From Bacteroidales bacterium (lineage in GTDB: Bacteria > Bacteroidota > Bacteroidia > Bacteroidales > UBA932), in the NCBI GenBank assembly GCA_017483985.1, contig JAFUUB010000121.1:1-26328 (forward strand): a DNA stretch of 26,328 bases, written 5' to 3'. Made by a program: the position numbers and the translations under genes. Shown one piece after another: positions 8,501 through 15,801 of the stretch; position 1 is the stretch's first letter; each line of letters starts with the position of its first letter. The notes below the pieces were generated by a model that saw only the letters and a list, made by a program, of their open reading frames with translations, had not been told where the DNA came from and did not search any database.

Positions 8501-10126
8501 TTACAGACCGATGGTCTTGAAGAAGTCGTTGCCCTTGTCGTCGACCAGGATGAAGGCCGGGAAGTCCTCGACGCGGATCTTCCAGATGGCTTCCATGCCG
8601 AGCTCGGGGTACTCCACGCACTCGATGCTCTTGATGTTGTTCTGGGCGAGGATGGCGGCGGGACCGCCGATGGAGCCGAGGTAGAAGCCGCCGTGTTTCT
8701 TGCAGGCGTCGGTGACGGCCTGGCTGCGGTTGCCCTTGGCAAGCATGATCATGGAACCGCCATGATCCTGGAATTCATCGACATACGGGTCCATACGGCC
8801 GGCCGTAGTCGGGCCCATGGAGCCGCAAGGCATGCCGGCCGGGGTCTTGGCAGGTCCGGCATAGTAGATCGGATGGTCCTTGAGGTACTGGGGCATTTCC
8901 TCACCGGCATCGAGGCGCGCCTTGATCTTGGCGTGGGCGATGTCGCGTCCGACGATGATGGTGCCGTTCAGGCTCAGGCGGGTGCTGACCGGATACTTCG
9001 AGAGGATCTTGCAGACCTCGCTCATCGGCTGGTCGAGATCGATCTTCACGGCCTCGCCTTCGCCGGCCTTGCGGTACTCCTCGGGAATCAGCTCATAGGG
9101 CTTGTCGTCCATCTTCTCGATCCAGATACCGTCGGCGTTGATCTTGGCCTTGATGTTGCGGTCGGCGGAGCAGCTGACGCCCAGGCCGATCGGGCAGCTG
9201 GCACCATGGCGCGGCAGGCGGACGACGCGGATGTCGTGGGCCATGTATTTGCCGCCGAACTGGGCGCCGAGGCCGATCTTGCGGGTCTCTTCGAGGAGTT
9301 CCTGCTCCAGCGCGAGGTCGCGGAAGGCGCGGCCGGTTTCGTCGCCGGTGGTCGGCAGACCGTCATAGTAGTGCGTCGAGGCGAGCTTGACCGTGAGGAG
9401 GTTCTTCTCGGCGGAGGTGCCGCCGACGACGATGGCGATATGGTACGGCGGGCAGGCGGCGGTGCCGAGGGTCTTCATCTTCGAGACCAGGAAAGGCACG
9501 AGCGTTCCGGGGTTCTGGATACGGGCCTTGGTCTCCTGGTAGAGATAGGTCTTGTTGGCGGAGCCACCACCCTTGGTGACGCAGAGGAAGCGGTATTCCA
9601 TGCCCTCAGCGGCTTCGATGTCGATCTGGGCCGGGAGGTTGCACTTGGTATTCACCTCGTTGTACATGTCCAGCGGGGCATTCTGCGAATAGCGGAGGTT
9701 CTCTTCGGTATAGGTCTTGAAGACGCCGAGCGAGAGGGCCTCTTCGTCGCAGAATCCGGTCCAGACCTGCTGGCCTTTTTCGCCGTGGACGATGGCAGTG
9801 CCGGTGTCCTGGCAGAGCGGGAGCTTGCCCTTGGCGGCCACCTCGGCGTTGCGCAGGAAGGTCAGTGCCACATATTTGTCGTTCTCCGAAGCCTCGGGAT
9901 CGCTGAGGATCTTGGCGACCTGCTCGTTGTGCGAGCGGCGCAGCAGGAAGCTGACATCGCGGAAGGCGGTGTTGGCCATCACGGTGAGGGCCTCGGGGCT
10001 GACTTTGAGGATGGGGTGACCCTCGAAGTCTCCGACGCTGACGAGCTTTTCGGAGCCGGGGATCTTATAGTACTCGGTGGTGTCTGTTCCCAACTGGAAC
10101 ATCGGGGCGTAACGGAAATCTGCCAT
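8501..10126 (-). CDS. fum: Class I fumarate hydratase, [4Fe-4S] type
   Basis: The 541-residue protein is an oxygen-sensitive class I fumarase, interconverting fumarate and malate in the reductive or oxidative TCA branch in the cytoplasm. Length and layout match the single-chain, two-domain FumA/FumB type. The three cluster ligands are in place: C105 in PLCQDTGT, C225 in TAACPPYH and C319 in GVSCSADRN, near-identical in number to E. coli FumA. The KGGGSANK segment (185-192) and the C-terminal half ([12 protein letters not shown], then [15 protein letters not shown]) complete the family signature. The start at 10126 gives the usual N-terminus; no SD sequence is present. It lies 22 bp after prfB on the same strand and is probably co-transcribed with it. 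The gene ends next to a bidirectional terminator. Confidence 0.96.
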   Translation of the reverse strand: MADFRYAPMFQLGTDTTEYYKIPGSEKLVSVGDFEGHPILKVSPEALTVMANTAFRDVSFLLRRSHNEQVAKILSDPEASENDKYVALTFLRNAEVAAKGKLPLCQDTGTAIVHGEKGQQVWTGFCDEEALSLGVFKTYTEENLRYSQNAPLDMYNEVNTKCNLPAQIDIEAAEGMEYRFLCVTKGGGSANKTYLYQETKARIQNPGTLVPFLVSKMKTLGTAACPPYHIAIVVGGTSAEKNLLTVKLASTHYYDGLPTTGDETGRAFRDLALEQELLEETRKIGLGAQFGGKYMAHDIRVVRLPRHGASCPIGLGVSCSADRNIKAKINADGIWIEKMDDKPYELIPEEYRKAGEGEAVKIDLDQPMSEVCKILSKYPVSTRLSLNGTIIVGRDIAHAKIKARLDAGEEMPQYLKDHPIYYAGPAKTPAGMPCGSMGPTTAGRMDPYVDEFQDHGGSMIMLAKGNRSQAVTDACKKHGGFYLGSIGGPAAILAQNNIKSIECVEYPELGMEAIWKIRVEDFPAFILVDDKGNDFFKTIGL

Positions 10127-10148
10127 ATCGTGTAAAAATTATGAGTTG

Positions 10149-11288
10149 CTAGTCAATGTCATCGATCACAGGGGTCGCGCCGGATCCCTGCTGCATCAGG
10201 AAGGCCCGCATGAAGGCGTTCAGGTCGCCGTCCAGCACGCCCTGGGTATCGGCCGTGCTCACACCCGTGCGCAGGTCCTTGACCATCTTGTACGGATGGA
10301 GGACATAGGAACGGATCTGGGAGCCCCATTCGATGCGTTTCTTCTGGCCTTCGAGTTCGGCCTGTTTCTCCTGGCGCTTCTTCAGTTCGAGGTCATACAG
10401 GCGGGATTTGAGGATGCGCAGGGCGTTCTCCTTGTTGCCGATCTGGGTGCGGCCTTCGGTGTTCTCGACCACGATGCCGGTCGGGACATGGCGCACGCGG
10501 ACACCGGTCTCCACCTTGTTGACGTTCTGTCCGCCGTGGCCGCCGCTGCGGAAGGTGTCCCATTCCAGGTCGGCGTCCTTGATTTCGATGTTGATGGTAT
10601 CATCCACGAGCGGATAGACGAAGACGGAGGAAAAGGTCGTCTGGCGCTTGCCCTGGGCGTTGAAAGGGGAGATGCGGACGAGGCGGTGCACGCCGTTCTC
10701 GGCCTTGAGATAGCCATAGGCATAGTCGCCTTCGATCTCGACGGTGGCGGATTTGATGCCGGCTTCATCCCCGTCCACCAGGCCCGTGACTTCGGTCTTG
10801 TAGCCGTTGCGTTCGGCCCAGCGCAGGTACATGCGCAGCAGAATGGCCGACCAGTCGTTGGCTTCGGTGCCGCCGGCGCCGGAATTGATGGTCAGGATGG
10901 CGCCGAGGTTGTCACCTTCCGCGCCGAGCATGTTCCGCAGTTCGAGGGCTTCCACCCGGGACAGGGCCGCCGCATAGGCGGCATCCAGCTCGCGGCTTTC
11001 TTCCGTTTCCGACCCTTCCTCGCCGGTGTCGGCGTCCTTGGCGAATTCGTACAGCACGTCCAGGTCGTCGGTGGCGGAGGAGGCTCCGTCATAGTCGGTG
11101 ACCCAGGATTTGATGCCGTTCATCTGCTTGAGGAAGGTCTCCGCCGCCTTGGGATCGCCCCAGAAATCGGGGGCTTCGGTCTTTTTCTGCAATTCGGCGA
11201 CCTGGAGACGCTTGCCTTCGATGTCGAGGCAGTCGTGCAGGGTGTCCAGGCGCTGGCGGAGGTCTAGGATCTGTTCGGAAGAAGTCAT
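10149..11288 (-). CDS. prfB: Peptide chain release factor 2
   Basis: RF2 recognises UGA and UAA stop codons in the ribosomal A site and triggers peptide release. The 379-residue protein shows the stop-codon-reading SPF tripeptide (207-209) and the GGQ catalytic loop (HGGQNVNK, GGQ at 252-254), with the acidic helical domain 1 in front. In many bacteria prfB is split by an in-frame UGA around codon 25 and needs a +1 shift. Here the corresponding stretch reads CTC GAC with no stop, and the frame is continuous from the ATG at 11288. It is followed 22 bp later by fumarase. Its promoter (-7 box at 11329-11336) lies inside the glutamine synthetase terminator hairpin. Confidence 0.97.
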   Translation of the reverse strand: MTSSEQILDLRQRLDTLHDCLDIEGKRLQVAELQKKTEAPDFWGDPKAAETFLKQMNGIKSWVTDYDGASSATDDLDVLYEFAKDADTGEEGSETEESRELDAAYAAALSRVEALELRNMLGAEGDNLGAILTINSGAGGTEANDWSAILLRMYLRWAERNGYKTEVTGLVDGDEAGIKSATVEIEGDYAYGYLKAENGVHRLVRISPFNAQGKRQTTFSSVFVYPLVDDTINIEIKDADLEWDTFRSGGHGGQNVNKVETGVRVRHVPTGIVVENTEGRTQIGNKENALRILKSRLYDLELKKRQEKQAELEGQKKRIEWGSQIRSYVLHPYKMVKDLRTGVSTADTQGVLDGDLNAFMRAFLMQQGSGATPVIDDID

Positions 11289-11293
11289 GTCGT

Positions 11294-11330
11294 AAAAACA
11301 GTGTGGACCGGCAGTTGTTGCCAGTCCACA
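11294..11330 (-). terminator. Terminator of the glutamine synthetase gene, overlapping the prfB leader
   Basis: On the minus strand a 12-pair stem with one mismatch (11302-11330, arms TGTGGAC-GGCA and TGCC-GTCCACA) is followed by a T5 run (11298-11294). It sits 25 bp after the glutamine synthetase stop and only 5 bp before the prfB start codon. Confidence 0.75.
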
Positions 11331-11336
11331 AAGATA
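11329..11336 (-). promoter_or_regulatory. -7 promoter box for prfB-fumarase
   Basis: TATCTTTG on the minus strand matches the Bacteroidetes -7 consensus TAnnTTTG. Transcription would begin near 11323, about 35 nt before the prfB ATG. No clear TTG is found at the -33 spacing. The box overlaps the 5' arm of the terminator hairpin at 11302-11330. Confidence 0.55.
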
Positions 11337-11355
11337 ACAATAATAATTGAATTAT

Positions 11356-12888
11356 TTAGCCGCAGTAGAAGTACTCCTCGACCAGGCGGCGCATCAGGTC
11401 CGGATCGGACTTGGCCTGCTCGTGCAGGTCATGGTCGTCGAACTTGCGGAGCTCGGCGACGATGCCGTCGATCATCCTGGGCTCGAAGACGCCCCGGGCC
11501 TCGAAGACGTCGCGGCGGGCCTGGAGGGCGTCGCCGGACTCGCTGCAACAGACCGGGAGGGAGTCGAGGGTGGCCAGGCGGGCGGCGTTCTCGGGCTTGT
11601 GGATGTCCATGTCGACGTACTTGTCATCGGCGATCTTCAGGGCTTCGGCCTCCGGCATTTCCAGCCCGTAACGGGCGGCCACGCACAGGCCGGCCATCAG
11701 CTGGTAAATATCGGCGGAGCAGTCCGGGCAGCGCATTTCGAAGGTCTGTTTTTCGGTCGTATCCAGCTGTCGGGCAGGCTCCTGCGGGTTGGCCGCATGG
11801 CACATGTCCTTGCCGCTGGACCAGCCGAGCGGGACGCGGACGAGGGCGGAGCGGTTGCAGTCGCCCCAGCAGACGTTGGTCGGGGCTTCCTGGTGCGGGA
11901 CGAGGCGGAAATAGGAGGTCGGGTTCTTGTTGCCGAAGGCGGTGATGGCCGGGGCCATGAGCATCAGTCCGGCGATGGCCCGGCGGGCCTCTTCGGAGAG
12001 CTTGCCGTCGGCTCCGAGGGTGGCGTTCTTTCCGTCCTTCATCAGGCGCATGTGGATGTGCATGCCGCTGCCGGCTTTGCCAACGGTGATCTTCGGGGCA
12101 AAGGAGACGTCCAGGCCCCATTGGTAGGCGAGGTTGCGGATGACCCATTTGGCCAGCAGGAGCTGGTCGGCGGCCGTTTCGACCGGGTTCGGGAGGAACT
12201 CGATCTCGTTCTGCTCATAGACCTTGCCGTCGAGGGTGAAATTGCCGACTTCGCTGTGGCCGTATTTGATCTGGCCGCCGGTCTGGGCGACATAATCCAT
12301 GCACTGGCGGCGGAACTCGTTGAGTTTGGCGAACGGCCCGGATTCATGGTAGCCGCGCTGGTCCGTGGCCGGGAACATGCCGTCGGATTCGGAGATGACG
12401 TAGTATTCCAGTTCGCCCATGGCCTCGAAGGTCATGCCGGTGGAGGCGTTGAAGGCTGCTTCGGCCCGCATCAGGGTCTGGTACGGGGCGCAGGCGAAGG
12501 GGCTGCCGTCCTTGTCGAAGAAACTGCACAGGAAGCACAGGGTCGGAATCTCGGCGAAGGGATTGACGAAGGCCGTGCGGTACCGGGGGATGACGTAGAG
12601 GTCGCTGTTGCCGGCTTCCACGAAGGCGGGGAAGAGGCTGGATCCGTCGACGCGCTCGCCTTCGGAGAGGATGGTCTCGGCATAGGCGAGGGAATTGACC
12701 GAGAAGGTCAGGGTCTTGACGCGGCCGTCCTGGGCCGGATACATGAAATCGACCATGCGGATGCCGTTTTCGCTGATGAAGCGGAGCAGGTCCGCGCGGG
12801 TGAAATCCTGCGGCCGTTTCTGCAGGAAGGCAACGACCGCATTGGGATTCAAGGCAATGAAGTTGTCCATTATTTGCGTTTTAGTCAT
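11356..12888 (-). CDS. Glutamine synthetase family protein (type I-like)
   Basis: The 510-residue product belongs to the glutamine synthetase superfamily, which joins ammonia to glutamate at the cost of ATP. Family landmarks are RVDGSS (79-84), the metal-binding GELEYYV (158-164) and HSEVG (211-215), the nucleotide-site GSGMHIHM (273-280), NPTSYFRLVP (322-331) and NRSALVRVP (345-353). The tyrosine adenylylated in enterobacterial GSI is not recognisable; the region reads DKYVDMDIHKPEN. A CPDC motif (387-390) replaces the usual SPD-type sequence before SADIYQLMAGL. I start at the ATG at 12888. A TTG at 12909 would leave almost no leader behind the promoter at 12918-12947, while 12888 leaves about 24 nt. 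The gene is monocistronic by its own terminator. Function in ammonia assimilation is likely but a relative with another amine substrate cannot be excluded. Confidence 0.9.
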   Translation of the reverse strand: MTKTQIMDNFIALNPNAVVAFLQKRPQDFTRADLLRFISENGIRMVDFMYPAQDGRVKTLTFSVNSLAYAETILSEGERVDGSSLFPAFVEAGNSDLYVIPRYRTAFVNPFAEIPTLCFLCSFFDKDGSPFACAPYQTLMRAEAAFNASTGMTFEAMGELEYYVISESDGMFPATDQRGYHESGPFAKLNEFRRQCMDYVAQTGGQIKYGHSEVGNFTLDGKVYEQNEIEFLPNPVETAADQLLLAKWVIRNLAYQWGLDVSFAPKITVGKAGSGMHIHMRLMKDGKNATLGADGKLSEEARRAIAGLMLMAPAITAFGNKNPTSYFRLVPHQEAPTNVCWGDCNRSALVRVPLGWSSGKDMCHAANPQEPARQLDTTEKQTFEMRCPDCSADIYQLMAGLCVAARYGLEMPEAEALKIADDKYVDMDIHKPENAARLATLDSLPVCCSESGDALQARRDVFEARGVFEPRMIDGIVAELRKFDDHDLHEQAKSDPDLMRRLVEEYFYCG

Positions 12889-12917
12889 TATCTGTGGTTT
12901 TCCTTTCAAAAAGGACT

Positions 12918-12947
12918 CAAATGTACAGAGAATATTTCGGATTGCAA
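12918..12947 (-). promoter_or_regulatory. Promoter of the glutamine synthetase gene
   Basis: On the minus strand TTG (12947-12945) and TACATTTG (12925-12918) are separated by 19 nt, matching the Bacteroidetes -33/-7 pattern. The transcript should start near 12912, which decides the ATG at 12888 as start codon. Confidence 0.8.
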
Positions 12948-13004
12948 GTGATTTCGCGGGAAAAGTTTGAACGTTTTAGTTTTCAAGGAGCGGCGGGCCC
13001 GGTC

Positions 13005-13037
13005 TTGCGGCTTTCTGCGGAATAATCCTTATCTTTG
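13005..13037 (+). promoter_or_regulatory. Promoter of murI-sialidase
   Basis: TATCTTTG (13030-13037) is a good -7 box; a TTG at 13005-13007 stands 22 nt upstream, slightly long for the -33 element. The murI ATG at 13056 follows. Together with the glutamine synthetase promoter this makes a divergent control region of about 165 bp; the rest of it shows no other clear element. Confidence 0.7.
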
Positions 13038-13055
13038 TGGGAGAACGTTACGCGT

Positions 13056-13889
13056 ATGATCGGATTGTTTGACTCCGGCAGCGGCGGCCTGTCCGTCCTT
13101 CGTGAAATCGTCCGGCTCCTGCCGGACGAGCAGTATGTCTATTATTCGGACAATGCCCATTGCCCGTACGGCGAGAAGTCCCCGGAATACATCCGGGAGC
13201 GCTGCCGCCAGATCGTCCGCACCCTGCTGGACAAGGGGGCGGACATCATCGTGGTGGCCTGCAACACGGCTACGGCGGCGGCCATCCAGATGCTCCGCGA
13301 GGAGTTCCCGGTCCGTTTCATCGGGATGGAGCCGGCCGTCAAACCGGCGGCGCTCGGCACCCGTACCGGCGTGGTCGGCGTGCTGGCGACGGCCGGAACG
13401 CTCAAAGGCTCCAAGTATCTGACCACCAAGGGAAATTTCGAGGACGGCTGCACGATTGTGGAGCATGTCGGACAGGGTTTCGTCGAACTGGTGGAAAATG
13501 GGAACCTGGAGGGGGAGGCAACGGAGGAAGTGGTCCGGACCAGTCTCCAGCCCCTGCTGGATGCCGGTGCCGATACCATCGTCCTGGGCTGTACGCATTA
13601 TCCGTTCCTGCTTCCGGTCCTGCGCAAACTGGCCGGTCCGGGCGTCCGGTTCATCGATCCGGCTCCGGCGGTCGCCCGGCACCTGATCTATGTCATGGTC
13701 CAGGAACGGCTCTTGAGCGAGCGGGAAGCGACGCGCGCATTGGCCAAAGTGATCGAACTGGCTGAAAAAGAGGCGATGGGCCAGAAACGTCCTCCCCTCG
13801 GGGCGGCCCCTTCCGTCGAACTGATCTCCTCCGGCGATCCGGCCCCGTTGCAGCGGATGTTCCGCTCCATCTGGCCCAAAATCCAATAA
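13056..13889 (+). CDS. murI: Glutamate racemase
   Basis: The 277-residue MurI makes D-glutamate for peptidoglycan stem peptides. Both catalytic cysteines are present in their family contexts: ACNTAT around residue 70 and GCTHYP around residue 180. The N-terminus IGLFDSGSGGLSVL and the YYSDNAHCPYG segment are also typical. The ATG at 13056 is the start; a TTG further upstream at 13035 is part of the -7 promoter box itself and cannot be translated. The C-terminus continues about 20 residues past the usual end (PPLGAAPSVELISSGDP), as in other Bacteroidetes MurI. The sialidase gene begins 4 bp after the stop, so the two are probably one operon, an unusual pairing. Confidence 0.97.
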   Translation: MIGLFDSGSGGLSVLREIVRLLPDEQYVYYSDNAHCPYGEKSPEYIRERCRQIVRTLLDKGADIIVVACNTATAAAIQMLREEFPVRFIGMEPAVKPAALGTRTGVVGVLATAGTLKGSKYLTTKGNFEDGCTIVEHVGQGFVELVENGNLEGEATEEVVRTSLQPLLDAGADTIVLGCTHYPFLLPVLRKLAGPGVRFIDPAPAVARHLIYVMVQERLLSEREATRALAKVIELAEKEAMGQKRPPLGAAPSVELISSGDPAPLQRMFRSIWPKIQ

Positions 13890-13893
13890 TTGT

Positions 13894-15267
13894 ATGTTCC
13901 TTCAATCCATCCTTACCCTGCTGGCCGCCGTCGTGCTGCCGGTCCGTCACCTGCAGGTCCCGGTCGTCGCCGGGCAGGACGTGGCCGTCGCCGTCGTGAC
14001 GGTTCCCGCGGGAGAACAACCCGATTTCCGGATAAAAGCGAAAGGCCTTCCCCGCAAGGCCTTGCAGCAAGCCTATGTGCGGGACAGCCTGGTCTATGTC
14101 CGGCTGGACCTGGCCCGGATCAAGCGGCTGGATAAACCTTTCGGGCTGAAGATCAAGGCCAAAGGCTATAAGGTCGTGCCTTCCGGCGCGTTGAAGCACC
14201 GTGTTGCCGTCAAAGTCCGGACGGCCGGGGACGACGGGGTGGCCGCCTACCGGATTCCGGGGCTGGTGACCACGAAGAAGGGGACCCTGGTCGCGTCCTA
14301 TGATATCCGCCACGCCAACTCCCATGACCTGCAAGGGGATATCGATATCGGCGTCAGCCGTTCCGAGGACGGCGGCCGGACCTGGGGACCGATGATCACG
14401 GCCATGGACATGGGGCAGTGGGGTGGACTTCCCCAGGGAAGCAACGGGATTGGCGATCCGTGTATCCTCCTGGATGAAGAGACGGGCGATCTGCTGTTGT
14501 TCGCCACTTGGGTCCACGGCGGAGAAGCCGGGGAGTTCGCCTGGTGGAATGCCGGCGACGGGTTCGAGCTGGACCGGACGCCGCAGCTGATGATGGCCCG
14601 CAGCACCGATGACGGGATGACGTGGAGCGAGCCGGTGAACCTGACCCGCCAGGTCAAGCGGGCGGAATGGAATTTCACGTTCCAGTGCCCCGGACGGGGC
14701 ATCACGATGGCGGACGGCACGCTGGTCGTCCCTTTCCAGCACCAGGAAGCGGACCGCACGCCGGCTGCCGGACTCATGTACAGTACCGACCGGGGCGCGA
14801 CCTGGCAGGTCCATGAATATGCCCGGATCAATACGACGGAGGCCCAGGTGGTCGAACTCTCCCCGGGAGAGCTGATGCTCAACATGCGGAACAACCGCGG
14901 TACGGGCCGCTCGGTCTATGTGACCCGGGACCTGGGCCGTACCTGGACGCAGCATGCCTCTGACGAACAGTTGGTTGAGCCGGTCTGTATGGCCAGCCTC
15001 CTCAAGGCGCCGGCCTCCGGCAATGCCCTCCGCCGCGACCTGCTGCTCTTCTCCAATCCCGCCGACACTGCAGCGCGCCGGAACATTACCCTCCGCCTCA
15101 GCACGGACGGCGGCGTGACCTGGCCCTCTTCCCTCCTGCTCGATGAAGGCACCGGCTGGGGCTACTCCTGCCTGACGATGCTCGACCGAAAGACGGTCGG
15201 CATCCTCTACGAAAGCAGCCAGGCCCACCTGACCTTCCAGGCTATTTCCCTGAAAGACTTGCGTTAA
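13894..15267 (+). CDS. GH33 exo-sialidase, exported
   Basis: This 457-residue protein is a sialidase (neuraminidase) that removes terminal sialic acids from host glycans. After an N-terminal signal-like segment (about 1-28) comes a small beta domain (about 30-110), then the six-bladed propeller. The YRIPGL motif supplies Arg120; Asp137 in YDIRH, Glu316 in TTEAQ, Arg332 in NMRNNRG, Tyr424 in GWGYSCL and Glu440 in LYE fit the known catalytic set. Five Asp-boxes (SxDxGxTW) occur near 157, 237, 297, 345 and 403. It is encoded 4 bp after murI. No sialic acid transporter or lyase is nearby, so any released sugar is used by genes elsewhere or left to others. The signal peptide is weakly charged at its N-terminus, so whether export is by SPI is not certain. 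Confidence 0.93.
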   Translation: MFLQSILTLLAAVVLPVRHLQVPVVAGQDVAVAVVTVPAGEQPDFRIKAKGLPRKALQQAYVRDSLVYVRLDLARIKRLDKPFGLKIKAKGYKVVPSGALKHRVAVKVRTAGDDGVAAYRIPGLVTTKKGTLVASYDIRHANSHDLQGDIDIGVSRSEDGGRTWGPMITAMDMGQWGGLPQGSNGIGDPCILLDEETGDLLLFATWVHGGEAGEFAWWNAGDGFELDRTPQLMMARSTDDGMTWSEPVNLTRQVKRAEWNFTFQCPGRGITMADGTLVVPFQHQEADRTPAAGLMYSTDRGATWQVHEYARINTTEAQVVELSPGELMLNMRNNRGTGRSVYVTRDLGRTWTQHASDEQLVEPVCMASLLKAPASGNALRRDLLLFSNPADTAARRNITLRLSTDGGVTWPSSLLLDEGTGWGYSCLTMLDRKTVGILYESSQAHLTFQAISLKDLR

Positions 15268-15290
15268 TTCCGAAATAATTCGTACCTTTG
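15259..15290 (+). promoter_or_regulatory. Promoter upstream of the tRNA-Leu region
   Basis: TTG (15259-15261) and TACCTTTG (15283-15290) are 21 nt apart, a full match to the Bacteroidetes -33/-7 pattern. The -33 element overlaps the last codons of the sialidase gene. Transcription should start near 15295, about 80 nt before tRNA-Leu. Confidence 0.8.
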
Positions 15291-15294
15291 CGTC

Positions 15295-15374
15295 CCTTCC
15301 GGACTCAGATCGCGACAGCTTCCCAAGGTCTCGTTCGGTGACGGGCACATGTTACTGCCTTCCGGAAGGTTTTT
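15295..15374 (+). ncRNA. Candidate small RNA or structured tRNA leader
   Basis: Between a good promoter and the tRNA lies about 80 nt with no reading frame but clear structure. CCTTCCGGA at 15295-15303 can pair with TCCGGAAGG at 15361-15369 (9 bp). Inside, ACA/TGT, CCC/GGG and GTC/GAC pairs can stack into one long interrupted hairpin. The 3' side ends in T5 (15370-15374) directly against the first base of tRNA-Leu. It may be a small RNA with its own terminator, or a leader removed by RNase P. I could not match it to a known RNA family from memory. Confidence 0.4.
15358..15374 (+). terminator. Possible short hairpin terminator before tRNA-Leu
   Basis: CCTT-CCGG-AAGG (15358-15369) followed by T5 can form a small local hairpin. 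It competes with the 9-bp pairing to 15295-15303; only one can form at a time. The local stem alone is short for an efficient terminator. Confidence 0.35.
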
Positions 15375-15454
15375 GCGGGTGTGTTGGAATTGGTAGACAA
15401 GCAAGACTTAGGATCTTGTGCTCCGGCGTGTGGGTTCGAGTCCCACCACCCGTA
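15375..15454 (+). tRNA. tRNA-Leu, anticodon UAG
   Basis: An 80-nt class II tRNA. The acceptor stem is GCGGGTG with CACCCGT (first pair G-U). The anticodon arm is CAAGA-CTTAGGA-TCTTG with anticodon TAG, reading CUA leucine codons. A long variable arm (CTCCGGCG region) and the T arm GTGGG-TTCGAGT-CCCAC follow. The discriminator is A, and CCA is not encoded. Confidence 0.95.
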
Positions 15455-15459
15455 CGACT

Positions 15460-15765
15460 ATGACACAGATTGAACGGATCAAAGTGATGGAGGCCCTGAT
15501 GGATCAGGCCGCCGCTGCCGTAAAGGGGCTGGAGCAGGCCCTGGACCAGTATGAAGCCGCCCAGACCGCGCTGCGCAGCCTGGGCGAATATCTCGGAAGC
15601 GAGGAATGGATCGAAGACTTTGAGGCGGACGAAGCCGGGAATCTCCCCGCCGACCTCAAGCGCGGCGTCCTTTCCGAAGACGGTATCTACAACCTCCTGG
15701 CAGACGACCAGGGCCAGGCTGCCAGGATGCTTGACATTGTCGCCGGCCGCCTGCGGCAGGGCTAG
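15460..15765 (+). CDS. DUF4298 family small protein
   Basis: This 101-residue acidic, helical protein belongs to DUF4298, recognisable by MTQIERIKVME at the start, YLGSEEWIEDFEADE in the middle and PADLKRGVLSEDGIYNLL towards the end. No function is established for the family. The N-terminal half is heptad-like (ALMDQAAAAVKGLEQALDQYEAAQ) and probably forms a coiled coil. No signal peptide is seen, so it is expected in the cytoplasm. The ATG at 15460 is chosen; longer in-frame starts lie inside tRNA-Leu. Only 5 nt separate it from the tRNA 3' end, so it must be released from a tRNA-mRNA transcript by 3' processing, or start from a promoter within the tRNA that I do not see. Confidence 0.88.
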   Translation: MTQIERIKVMEALMDQAAAAVKGLEQALDQYEAAQTALRSLGEYLGSEEWIEDFEADEAGNLPADLKRGVLSEDGIYNLLADDQGQAARMLDIVAGRLRQG

Positions 15766-15801
15766 TCGGCCTCTCAATACAGCCTATCTTACAGACTTAC
15801 C

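Noticed and set aside
12889..12909. TTG start for glutamine synthetase
   Set aside because: The promoter at 12918-12947 predicts a transcript start near 12912, leaving only about 3 nt before the TTG.
12960..13010. Inverted TTTGAA / TTTTCAA pair in the glutamine synthetase-murI gap
   Set aside because: Arms are short, AT-rich and imperfect; not separable from chance.
15295..15374. Signal recognition particle (4.5S) RNA
   Set aside because: TCCGGAAGG is shared with the 4.5S RNA core, but the neighbouring conserved GGAAGCAGCCAAG element and the apical tetraloop are missing, and the segment is short.
15375..15454. tRNA-Leu as attachment site of an integrated element
   Set aside because: No integrase, no duplicated tRNA 3' end and no change to phage- or ICE-like genes nearby were seen.
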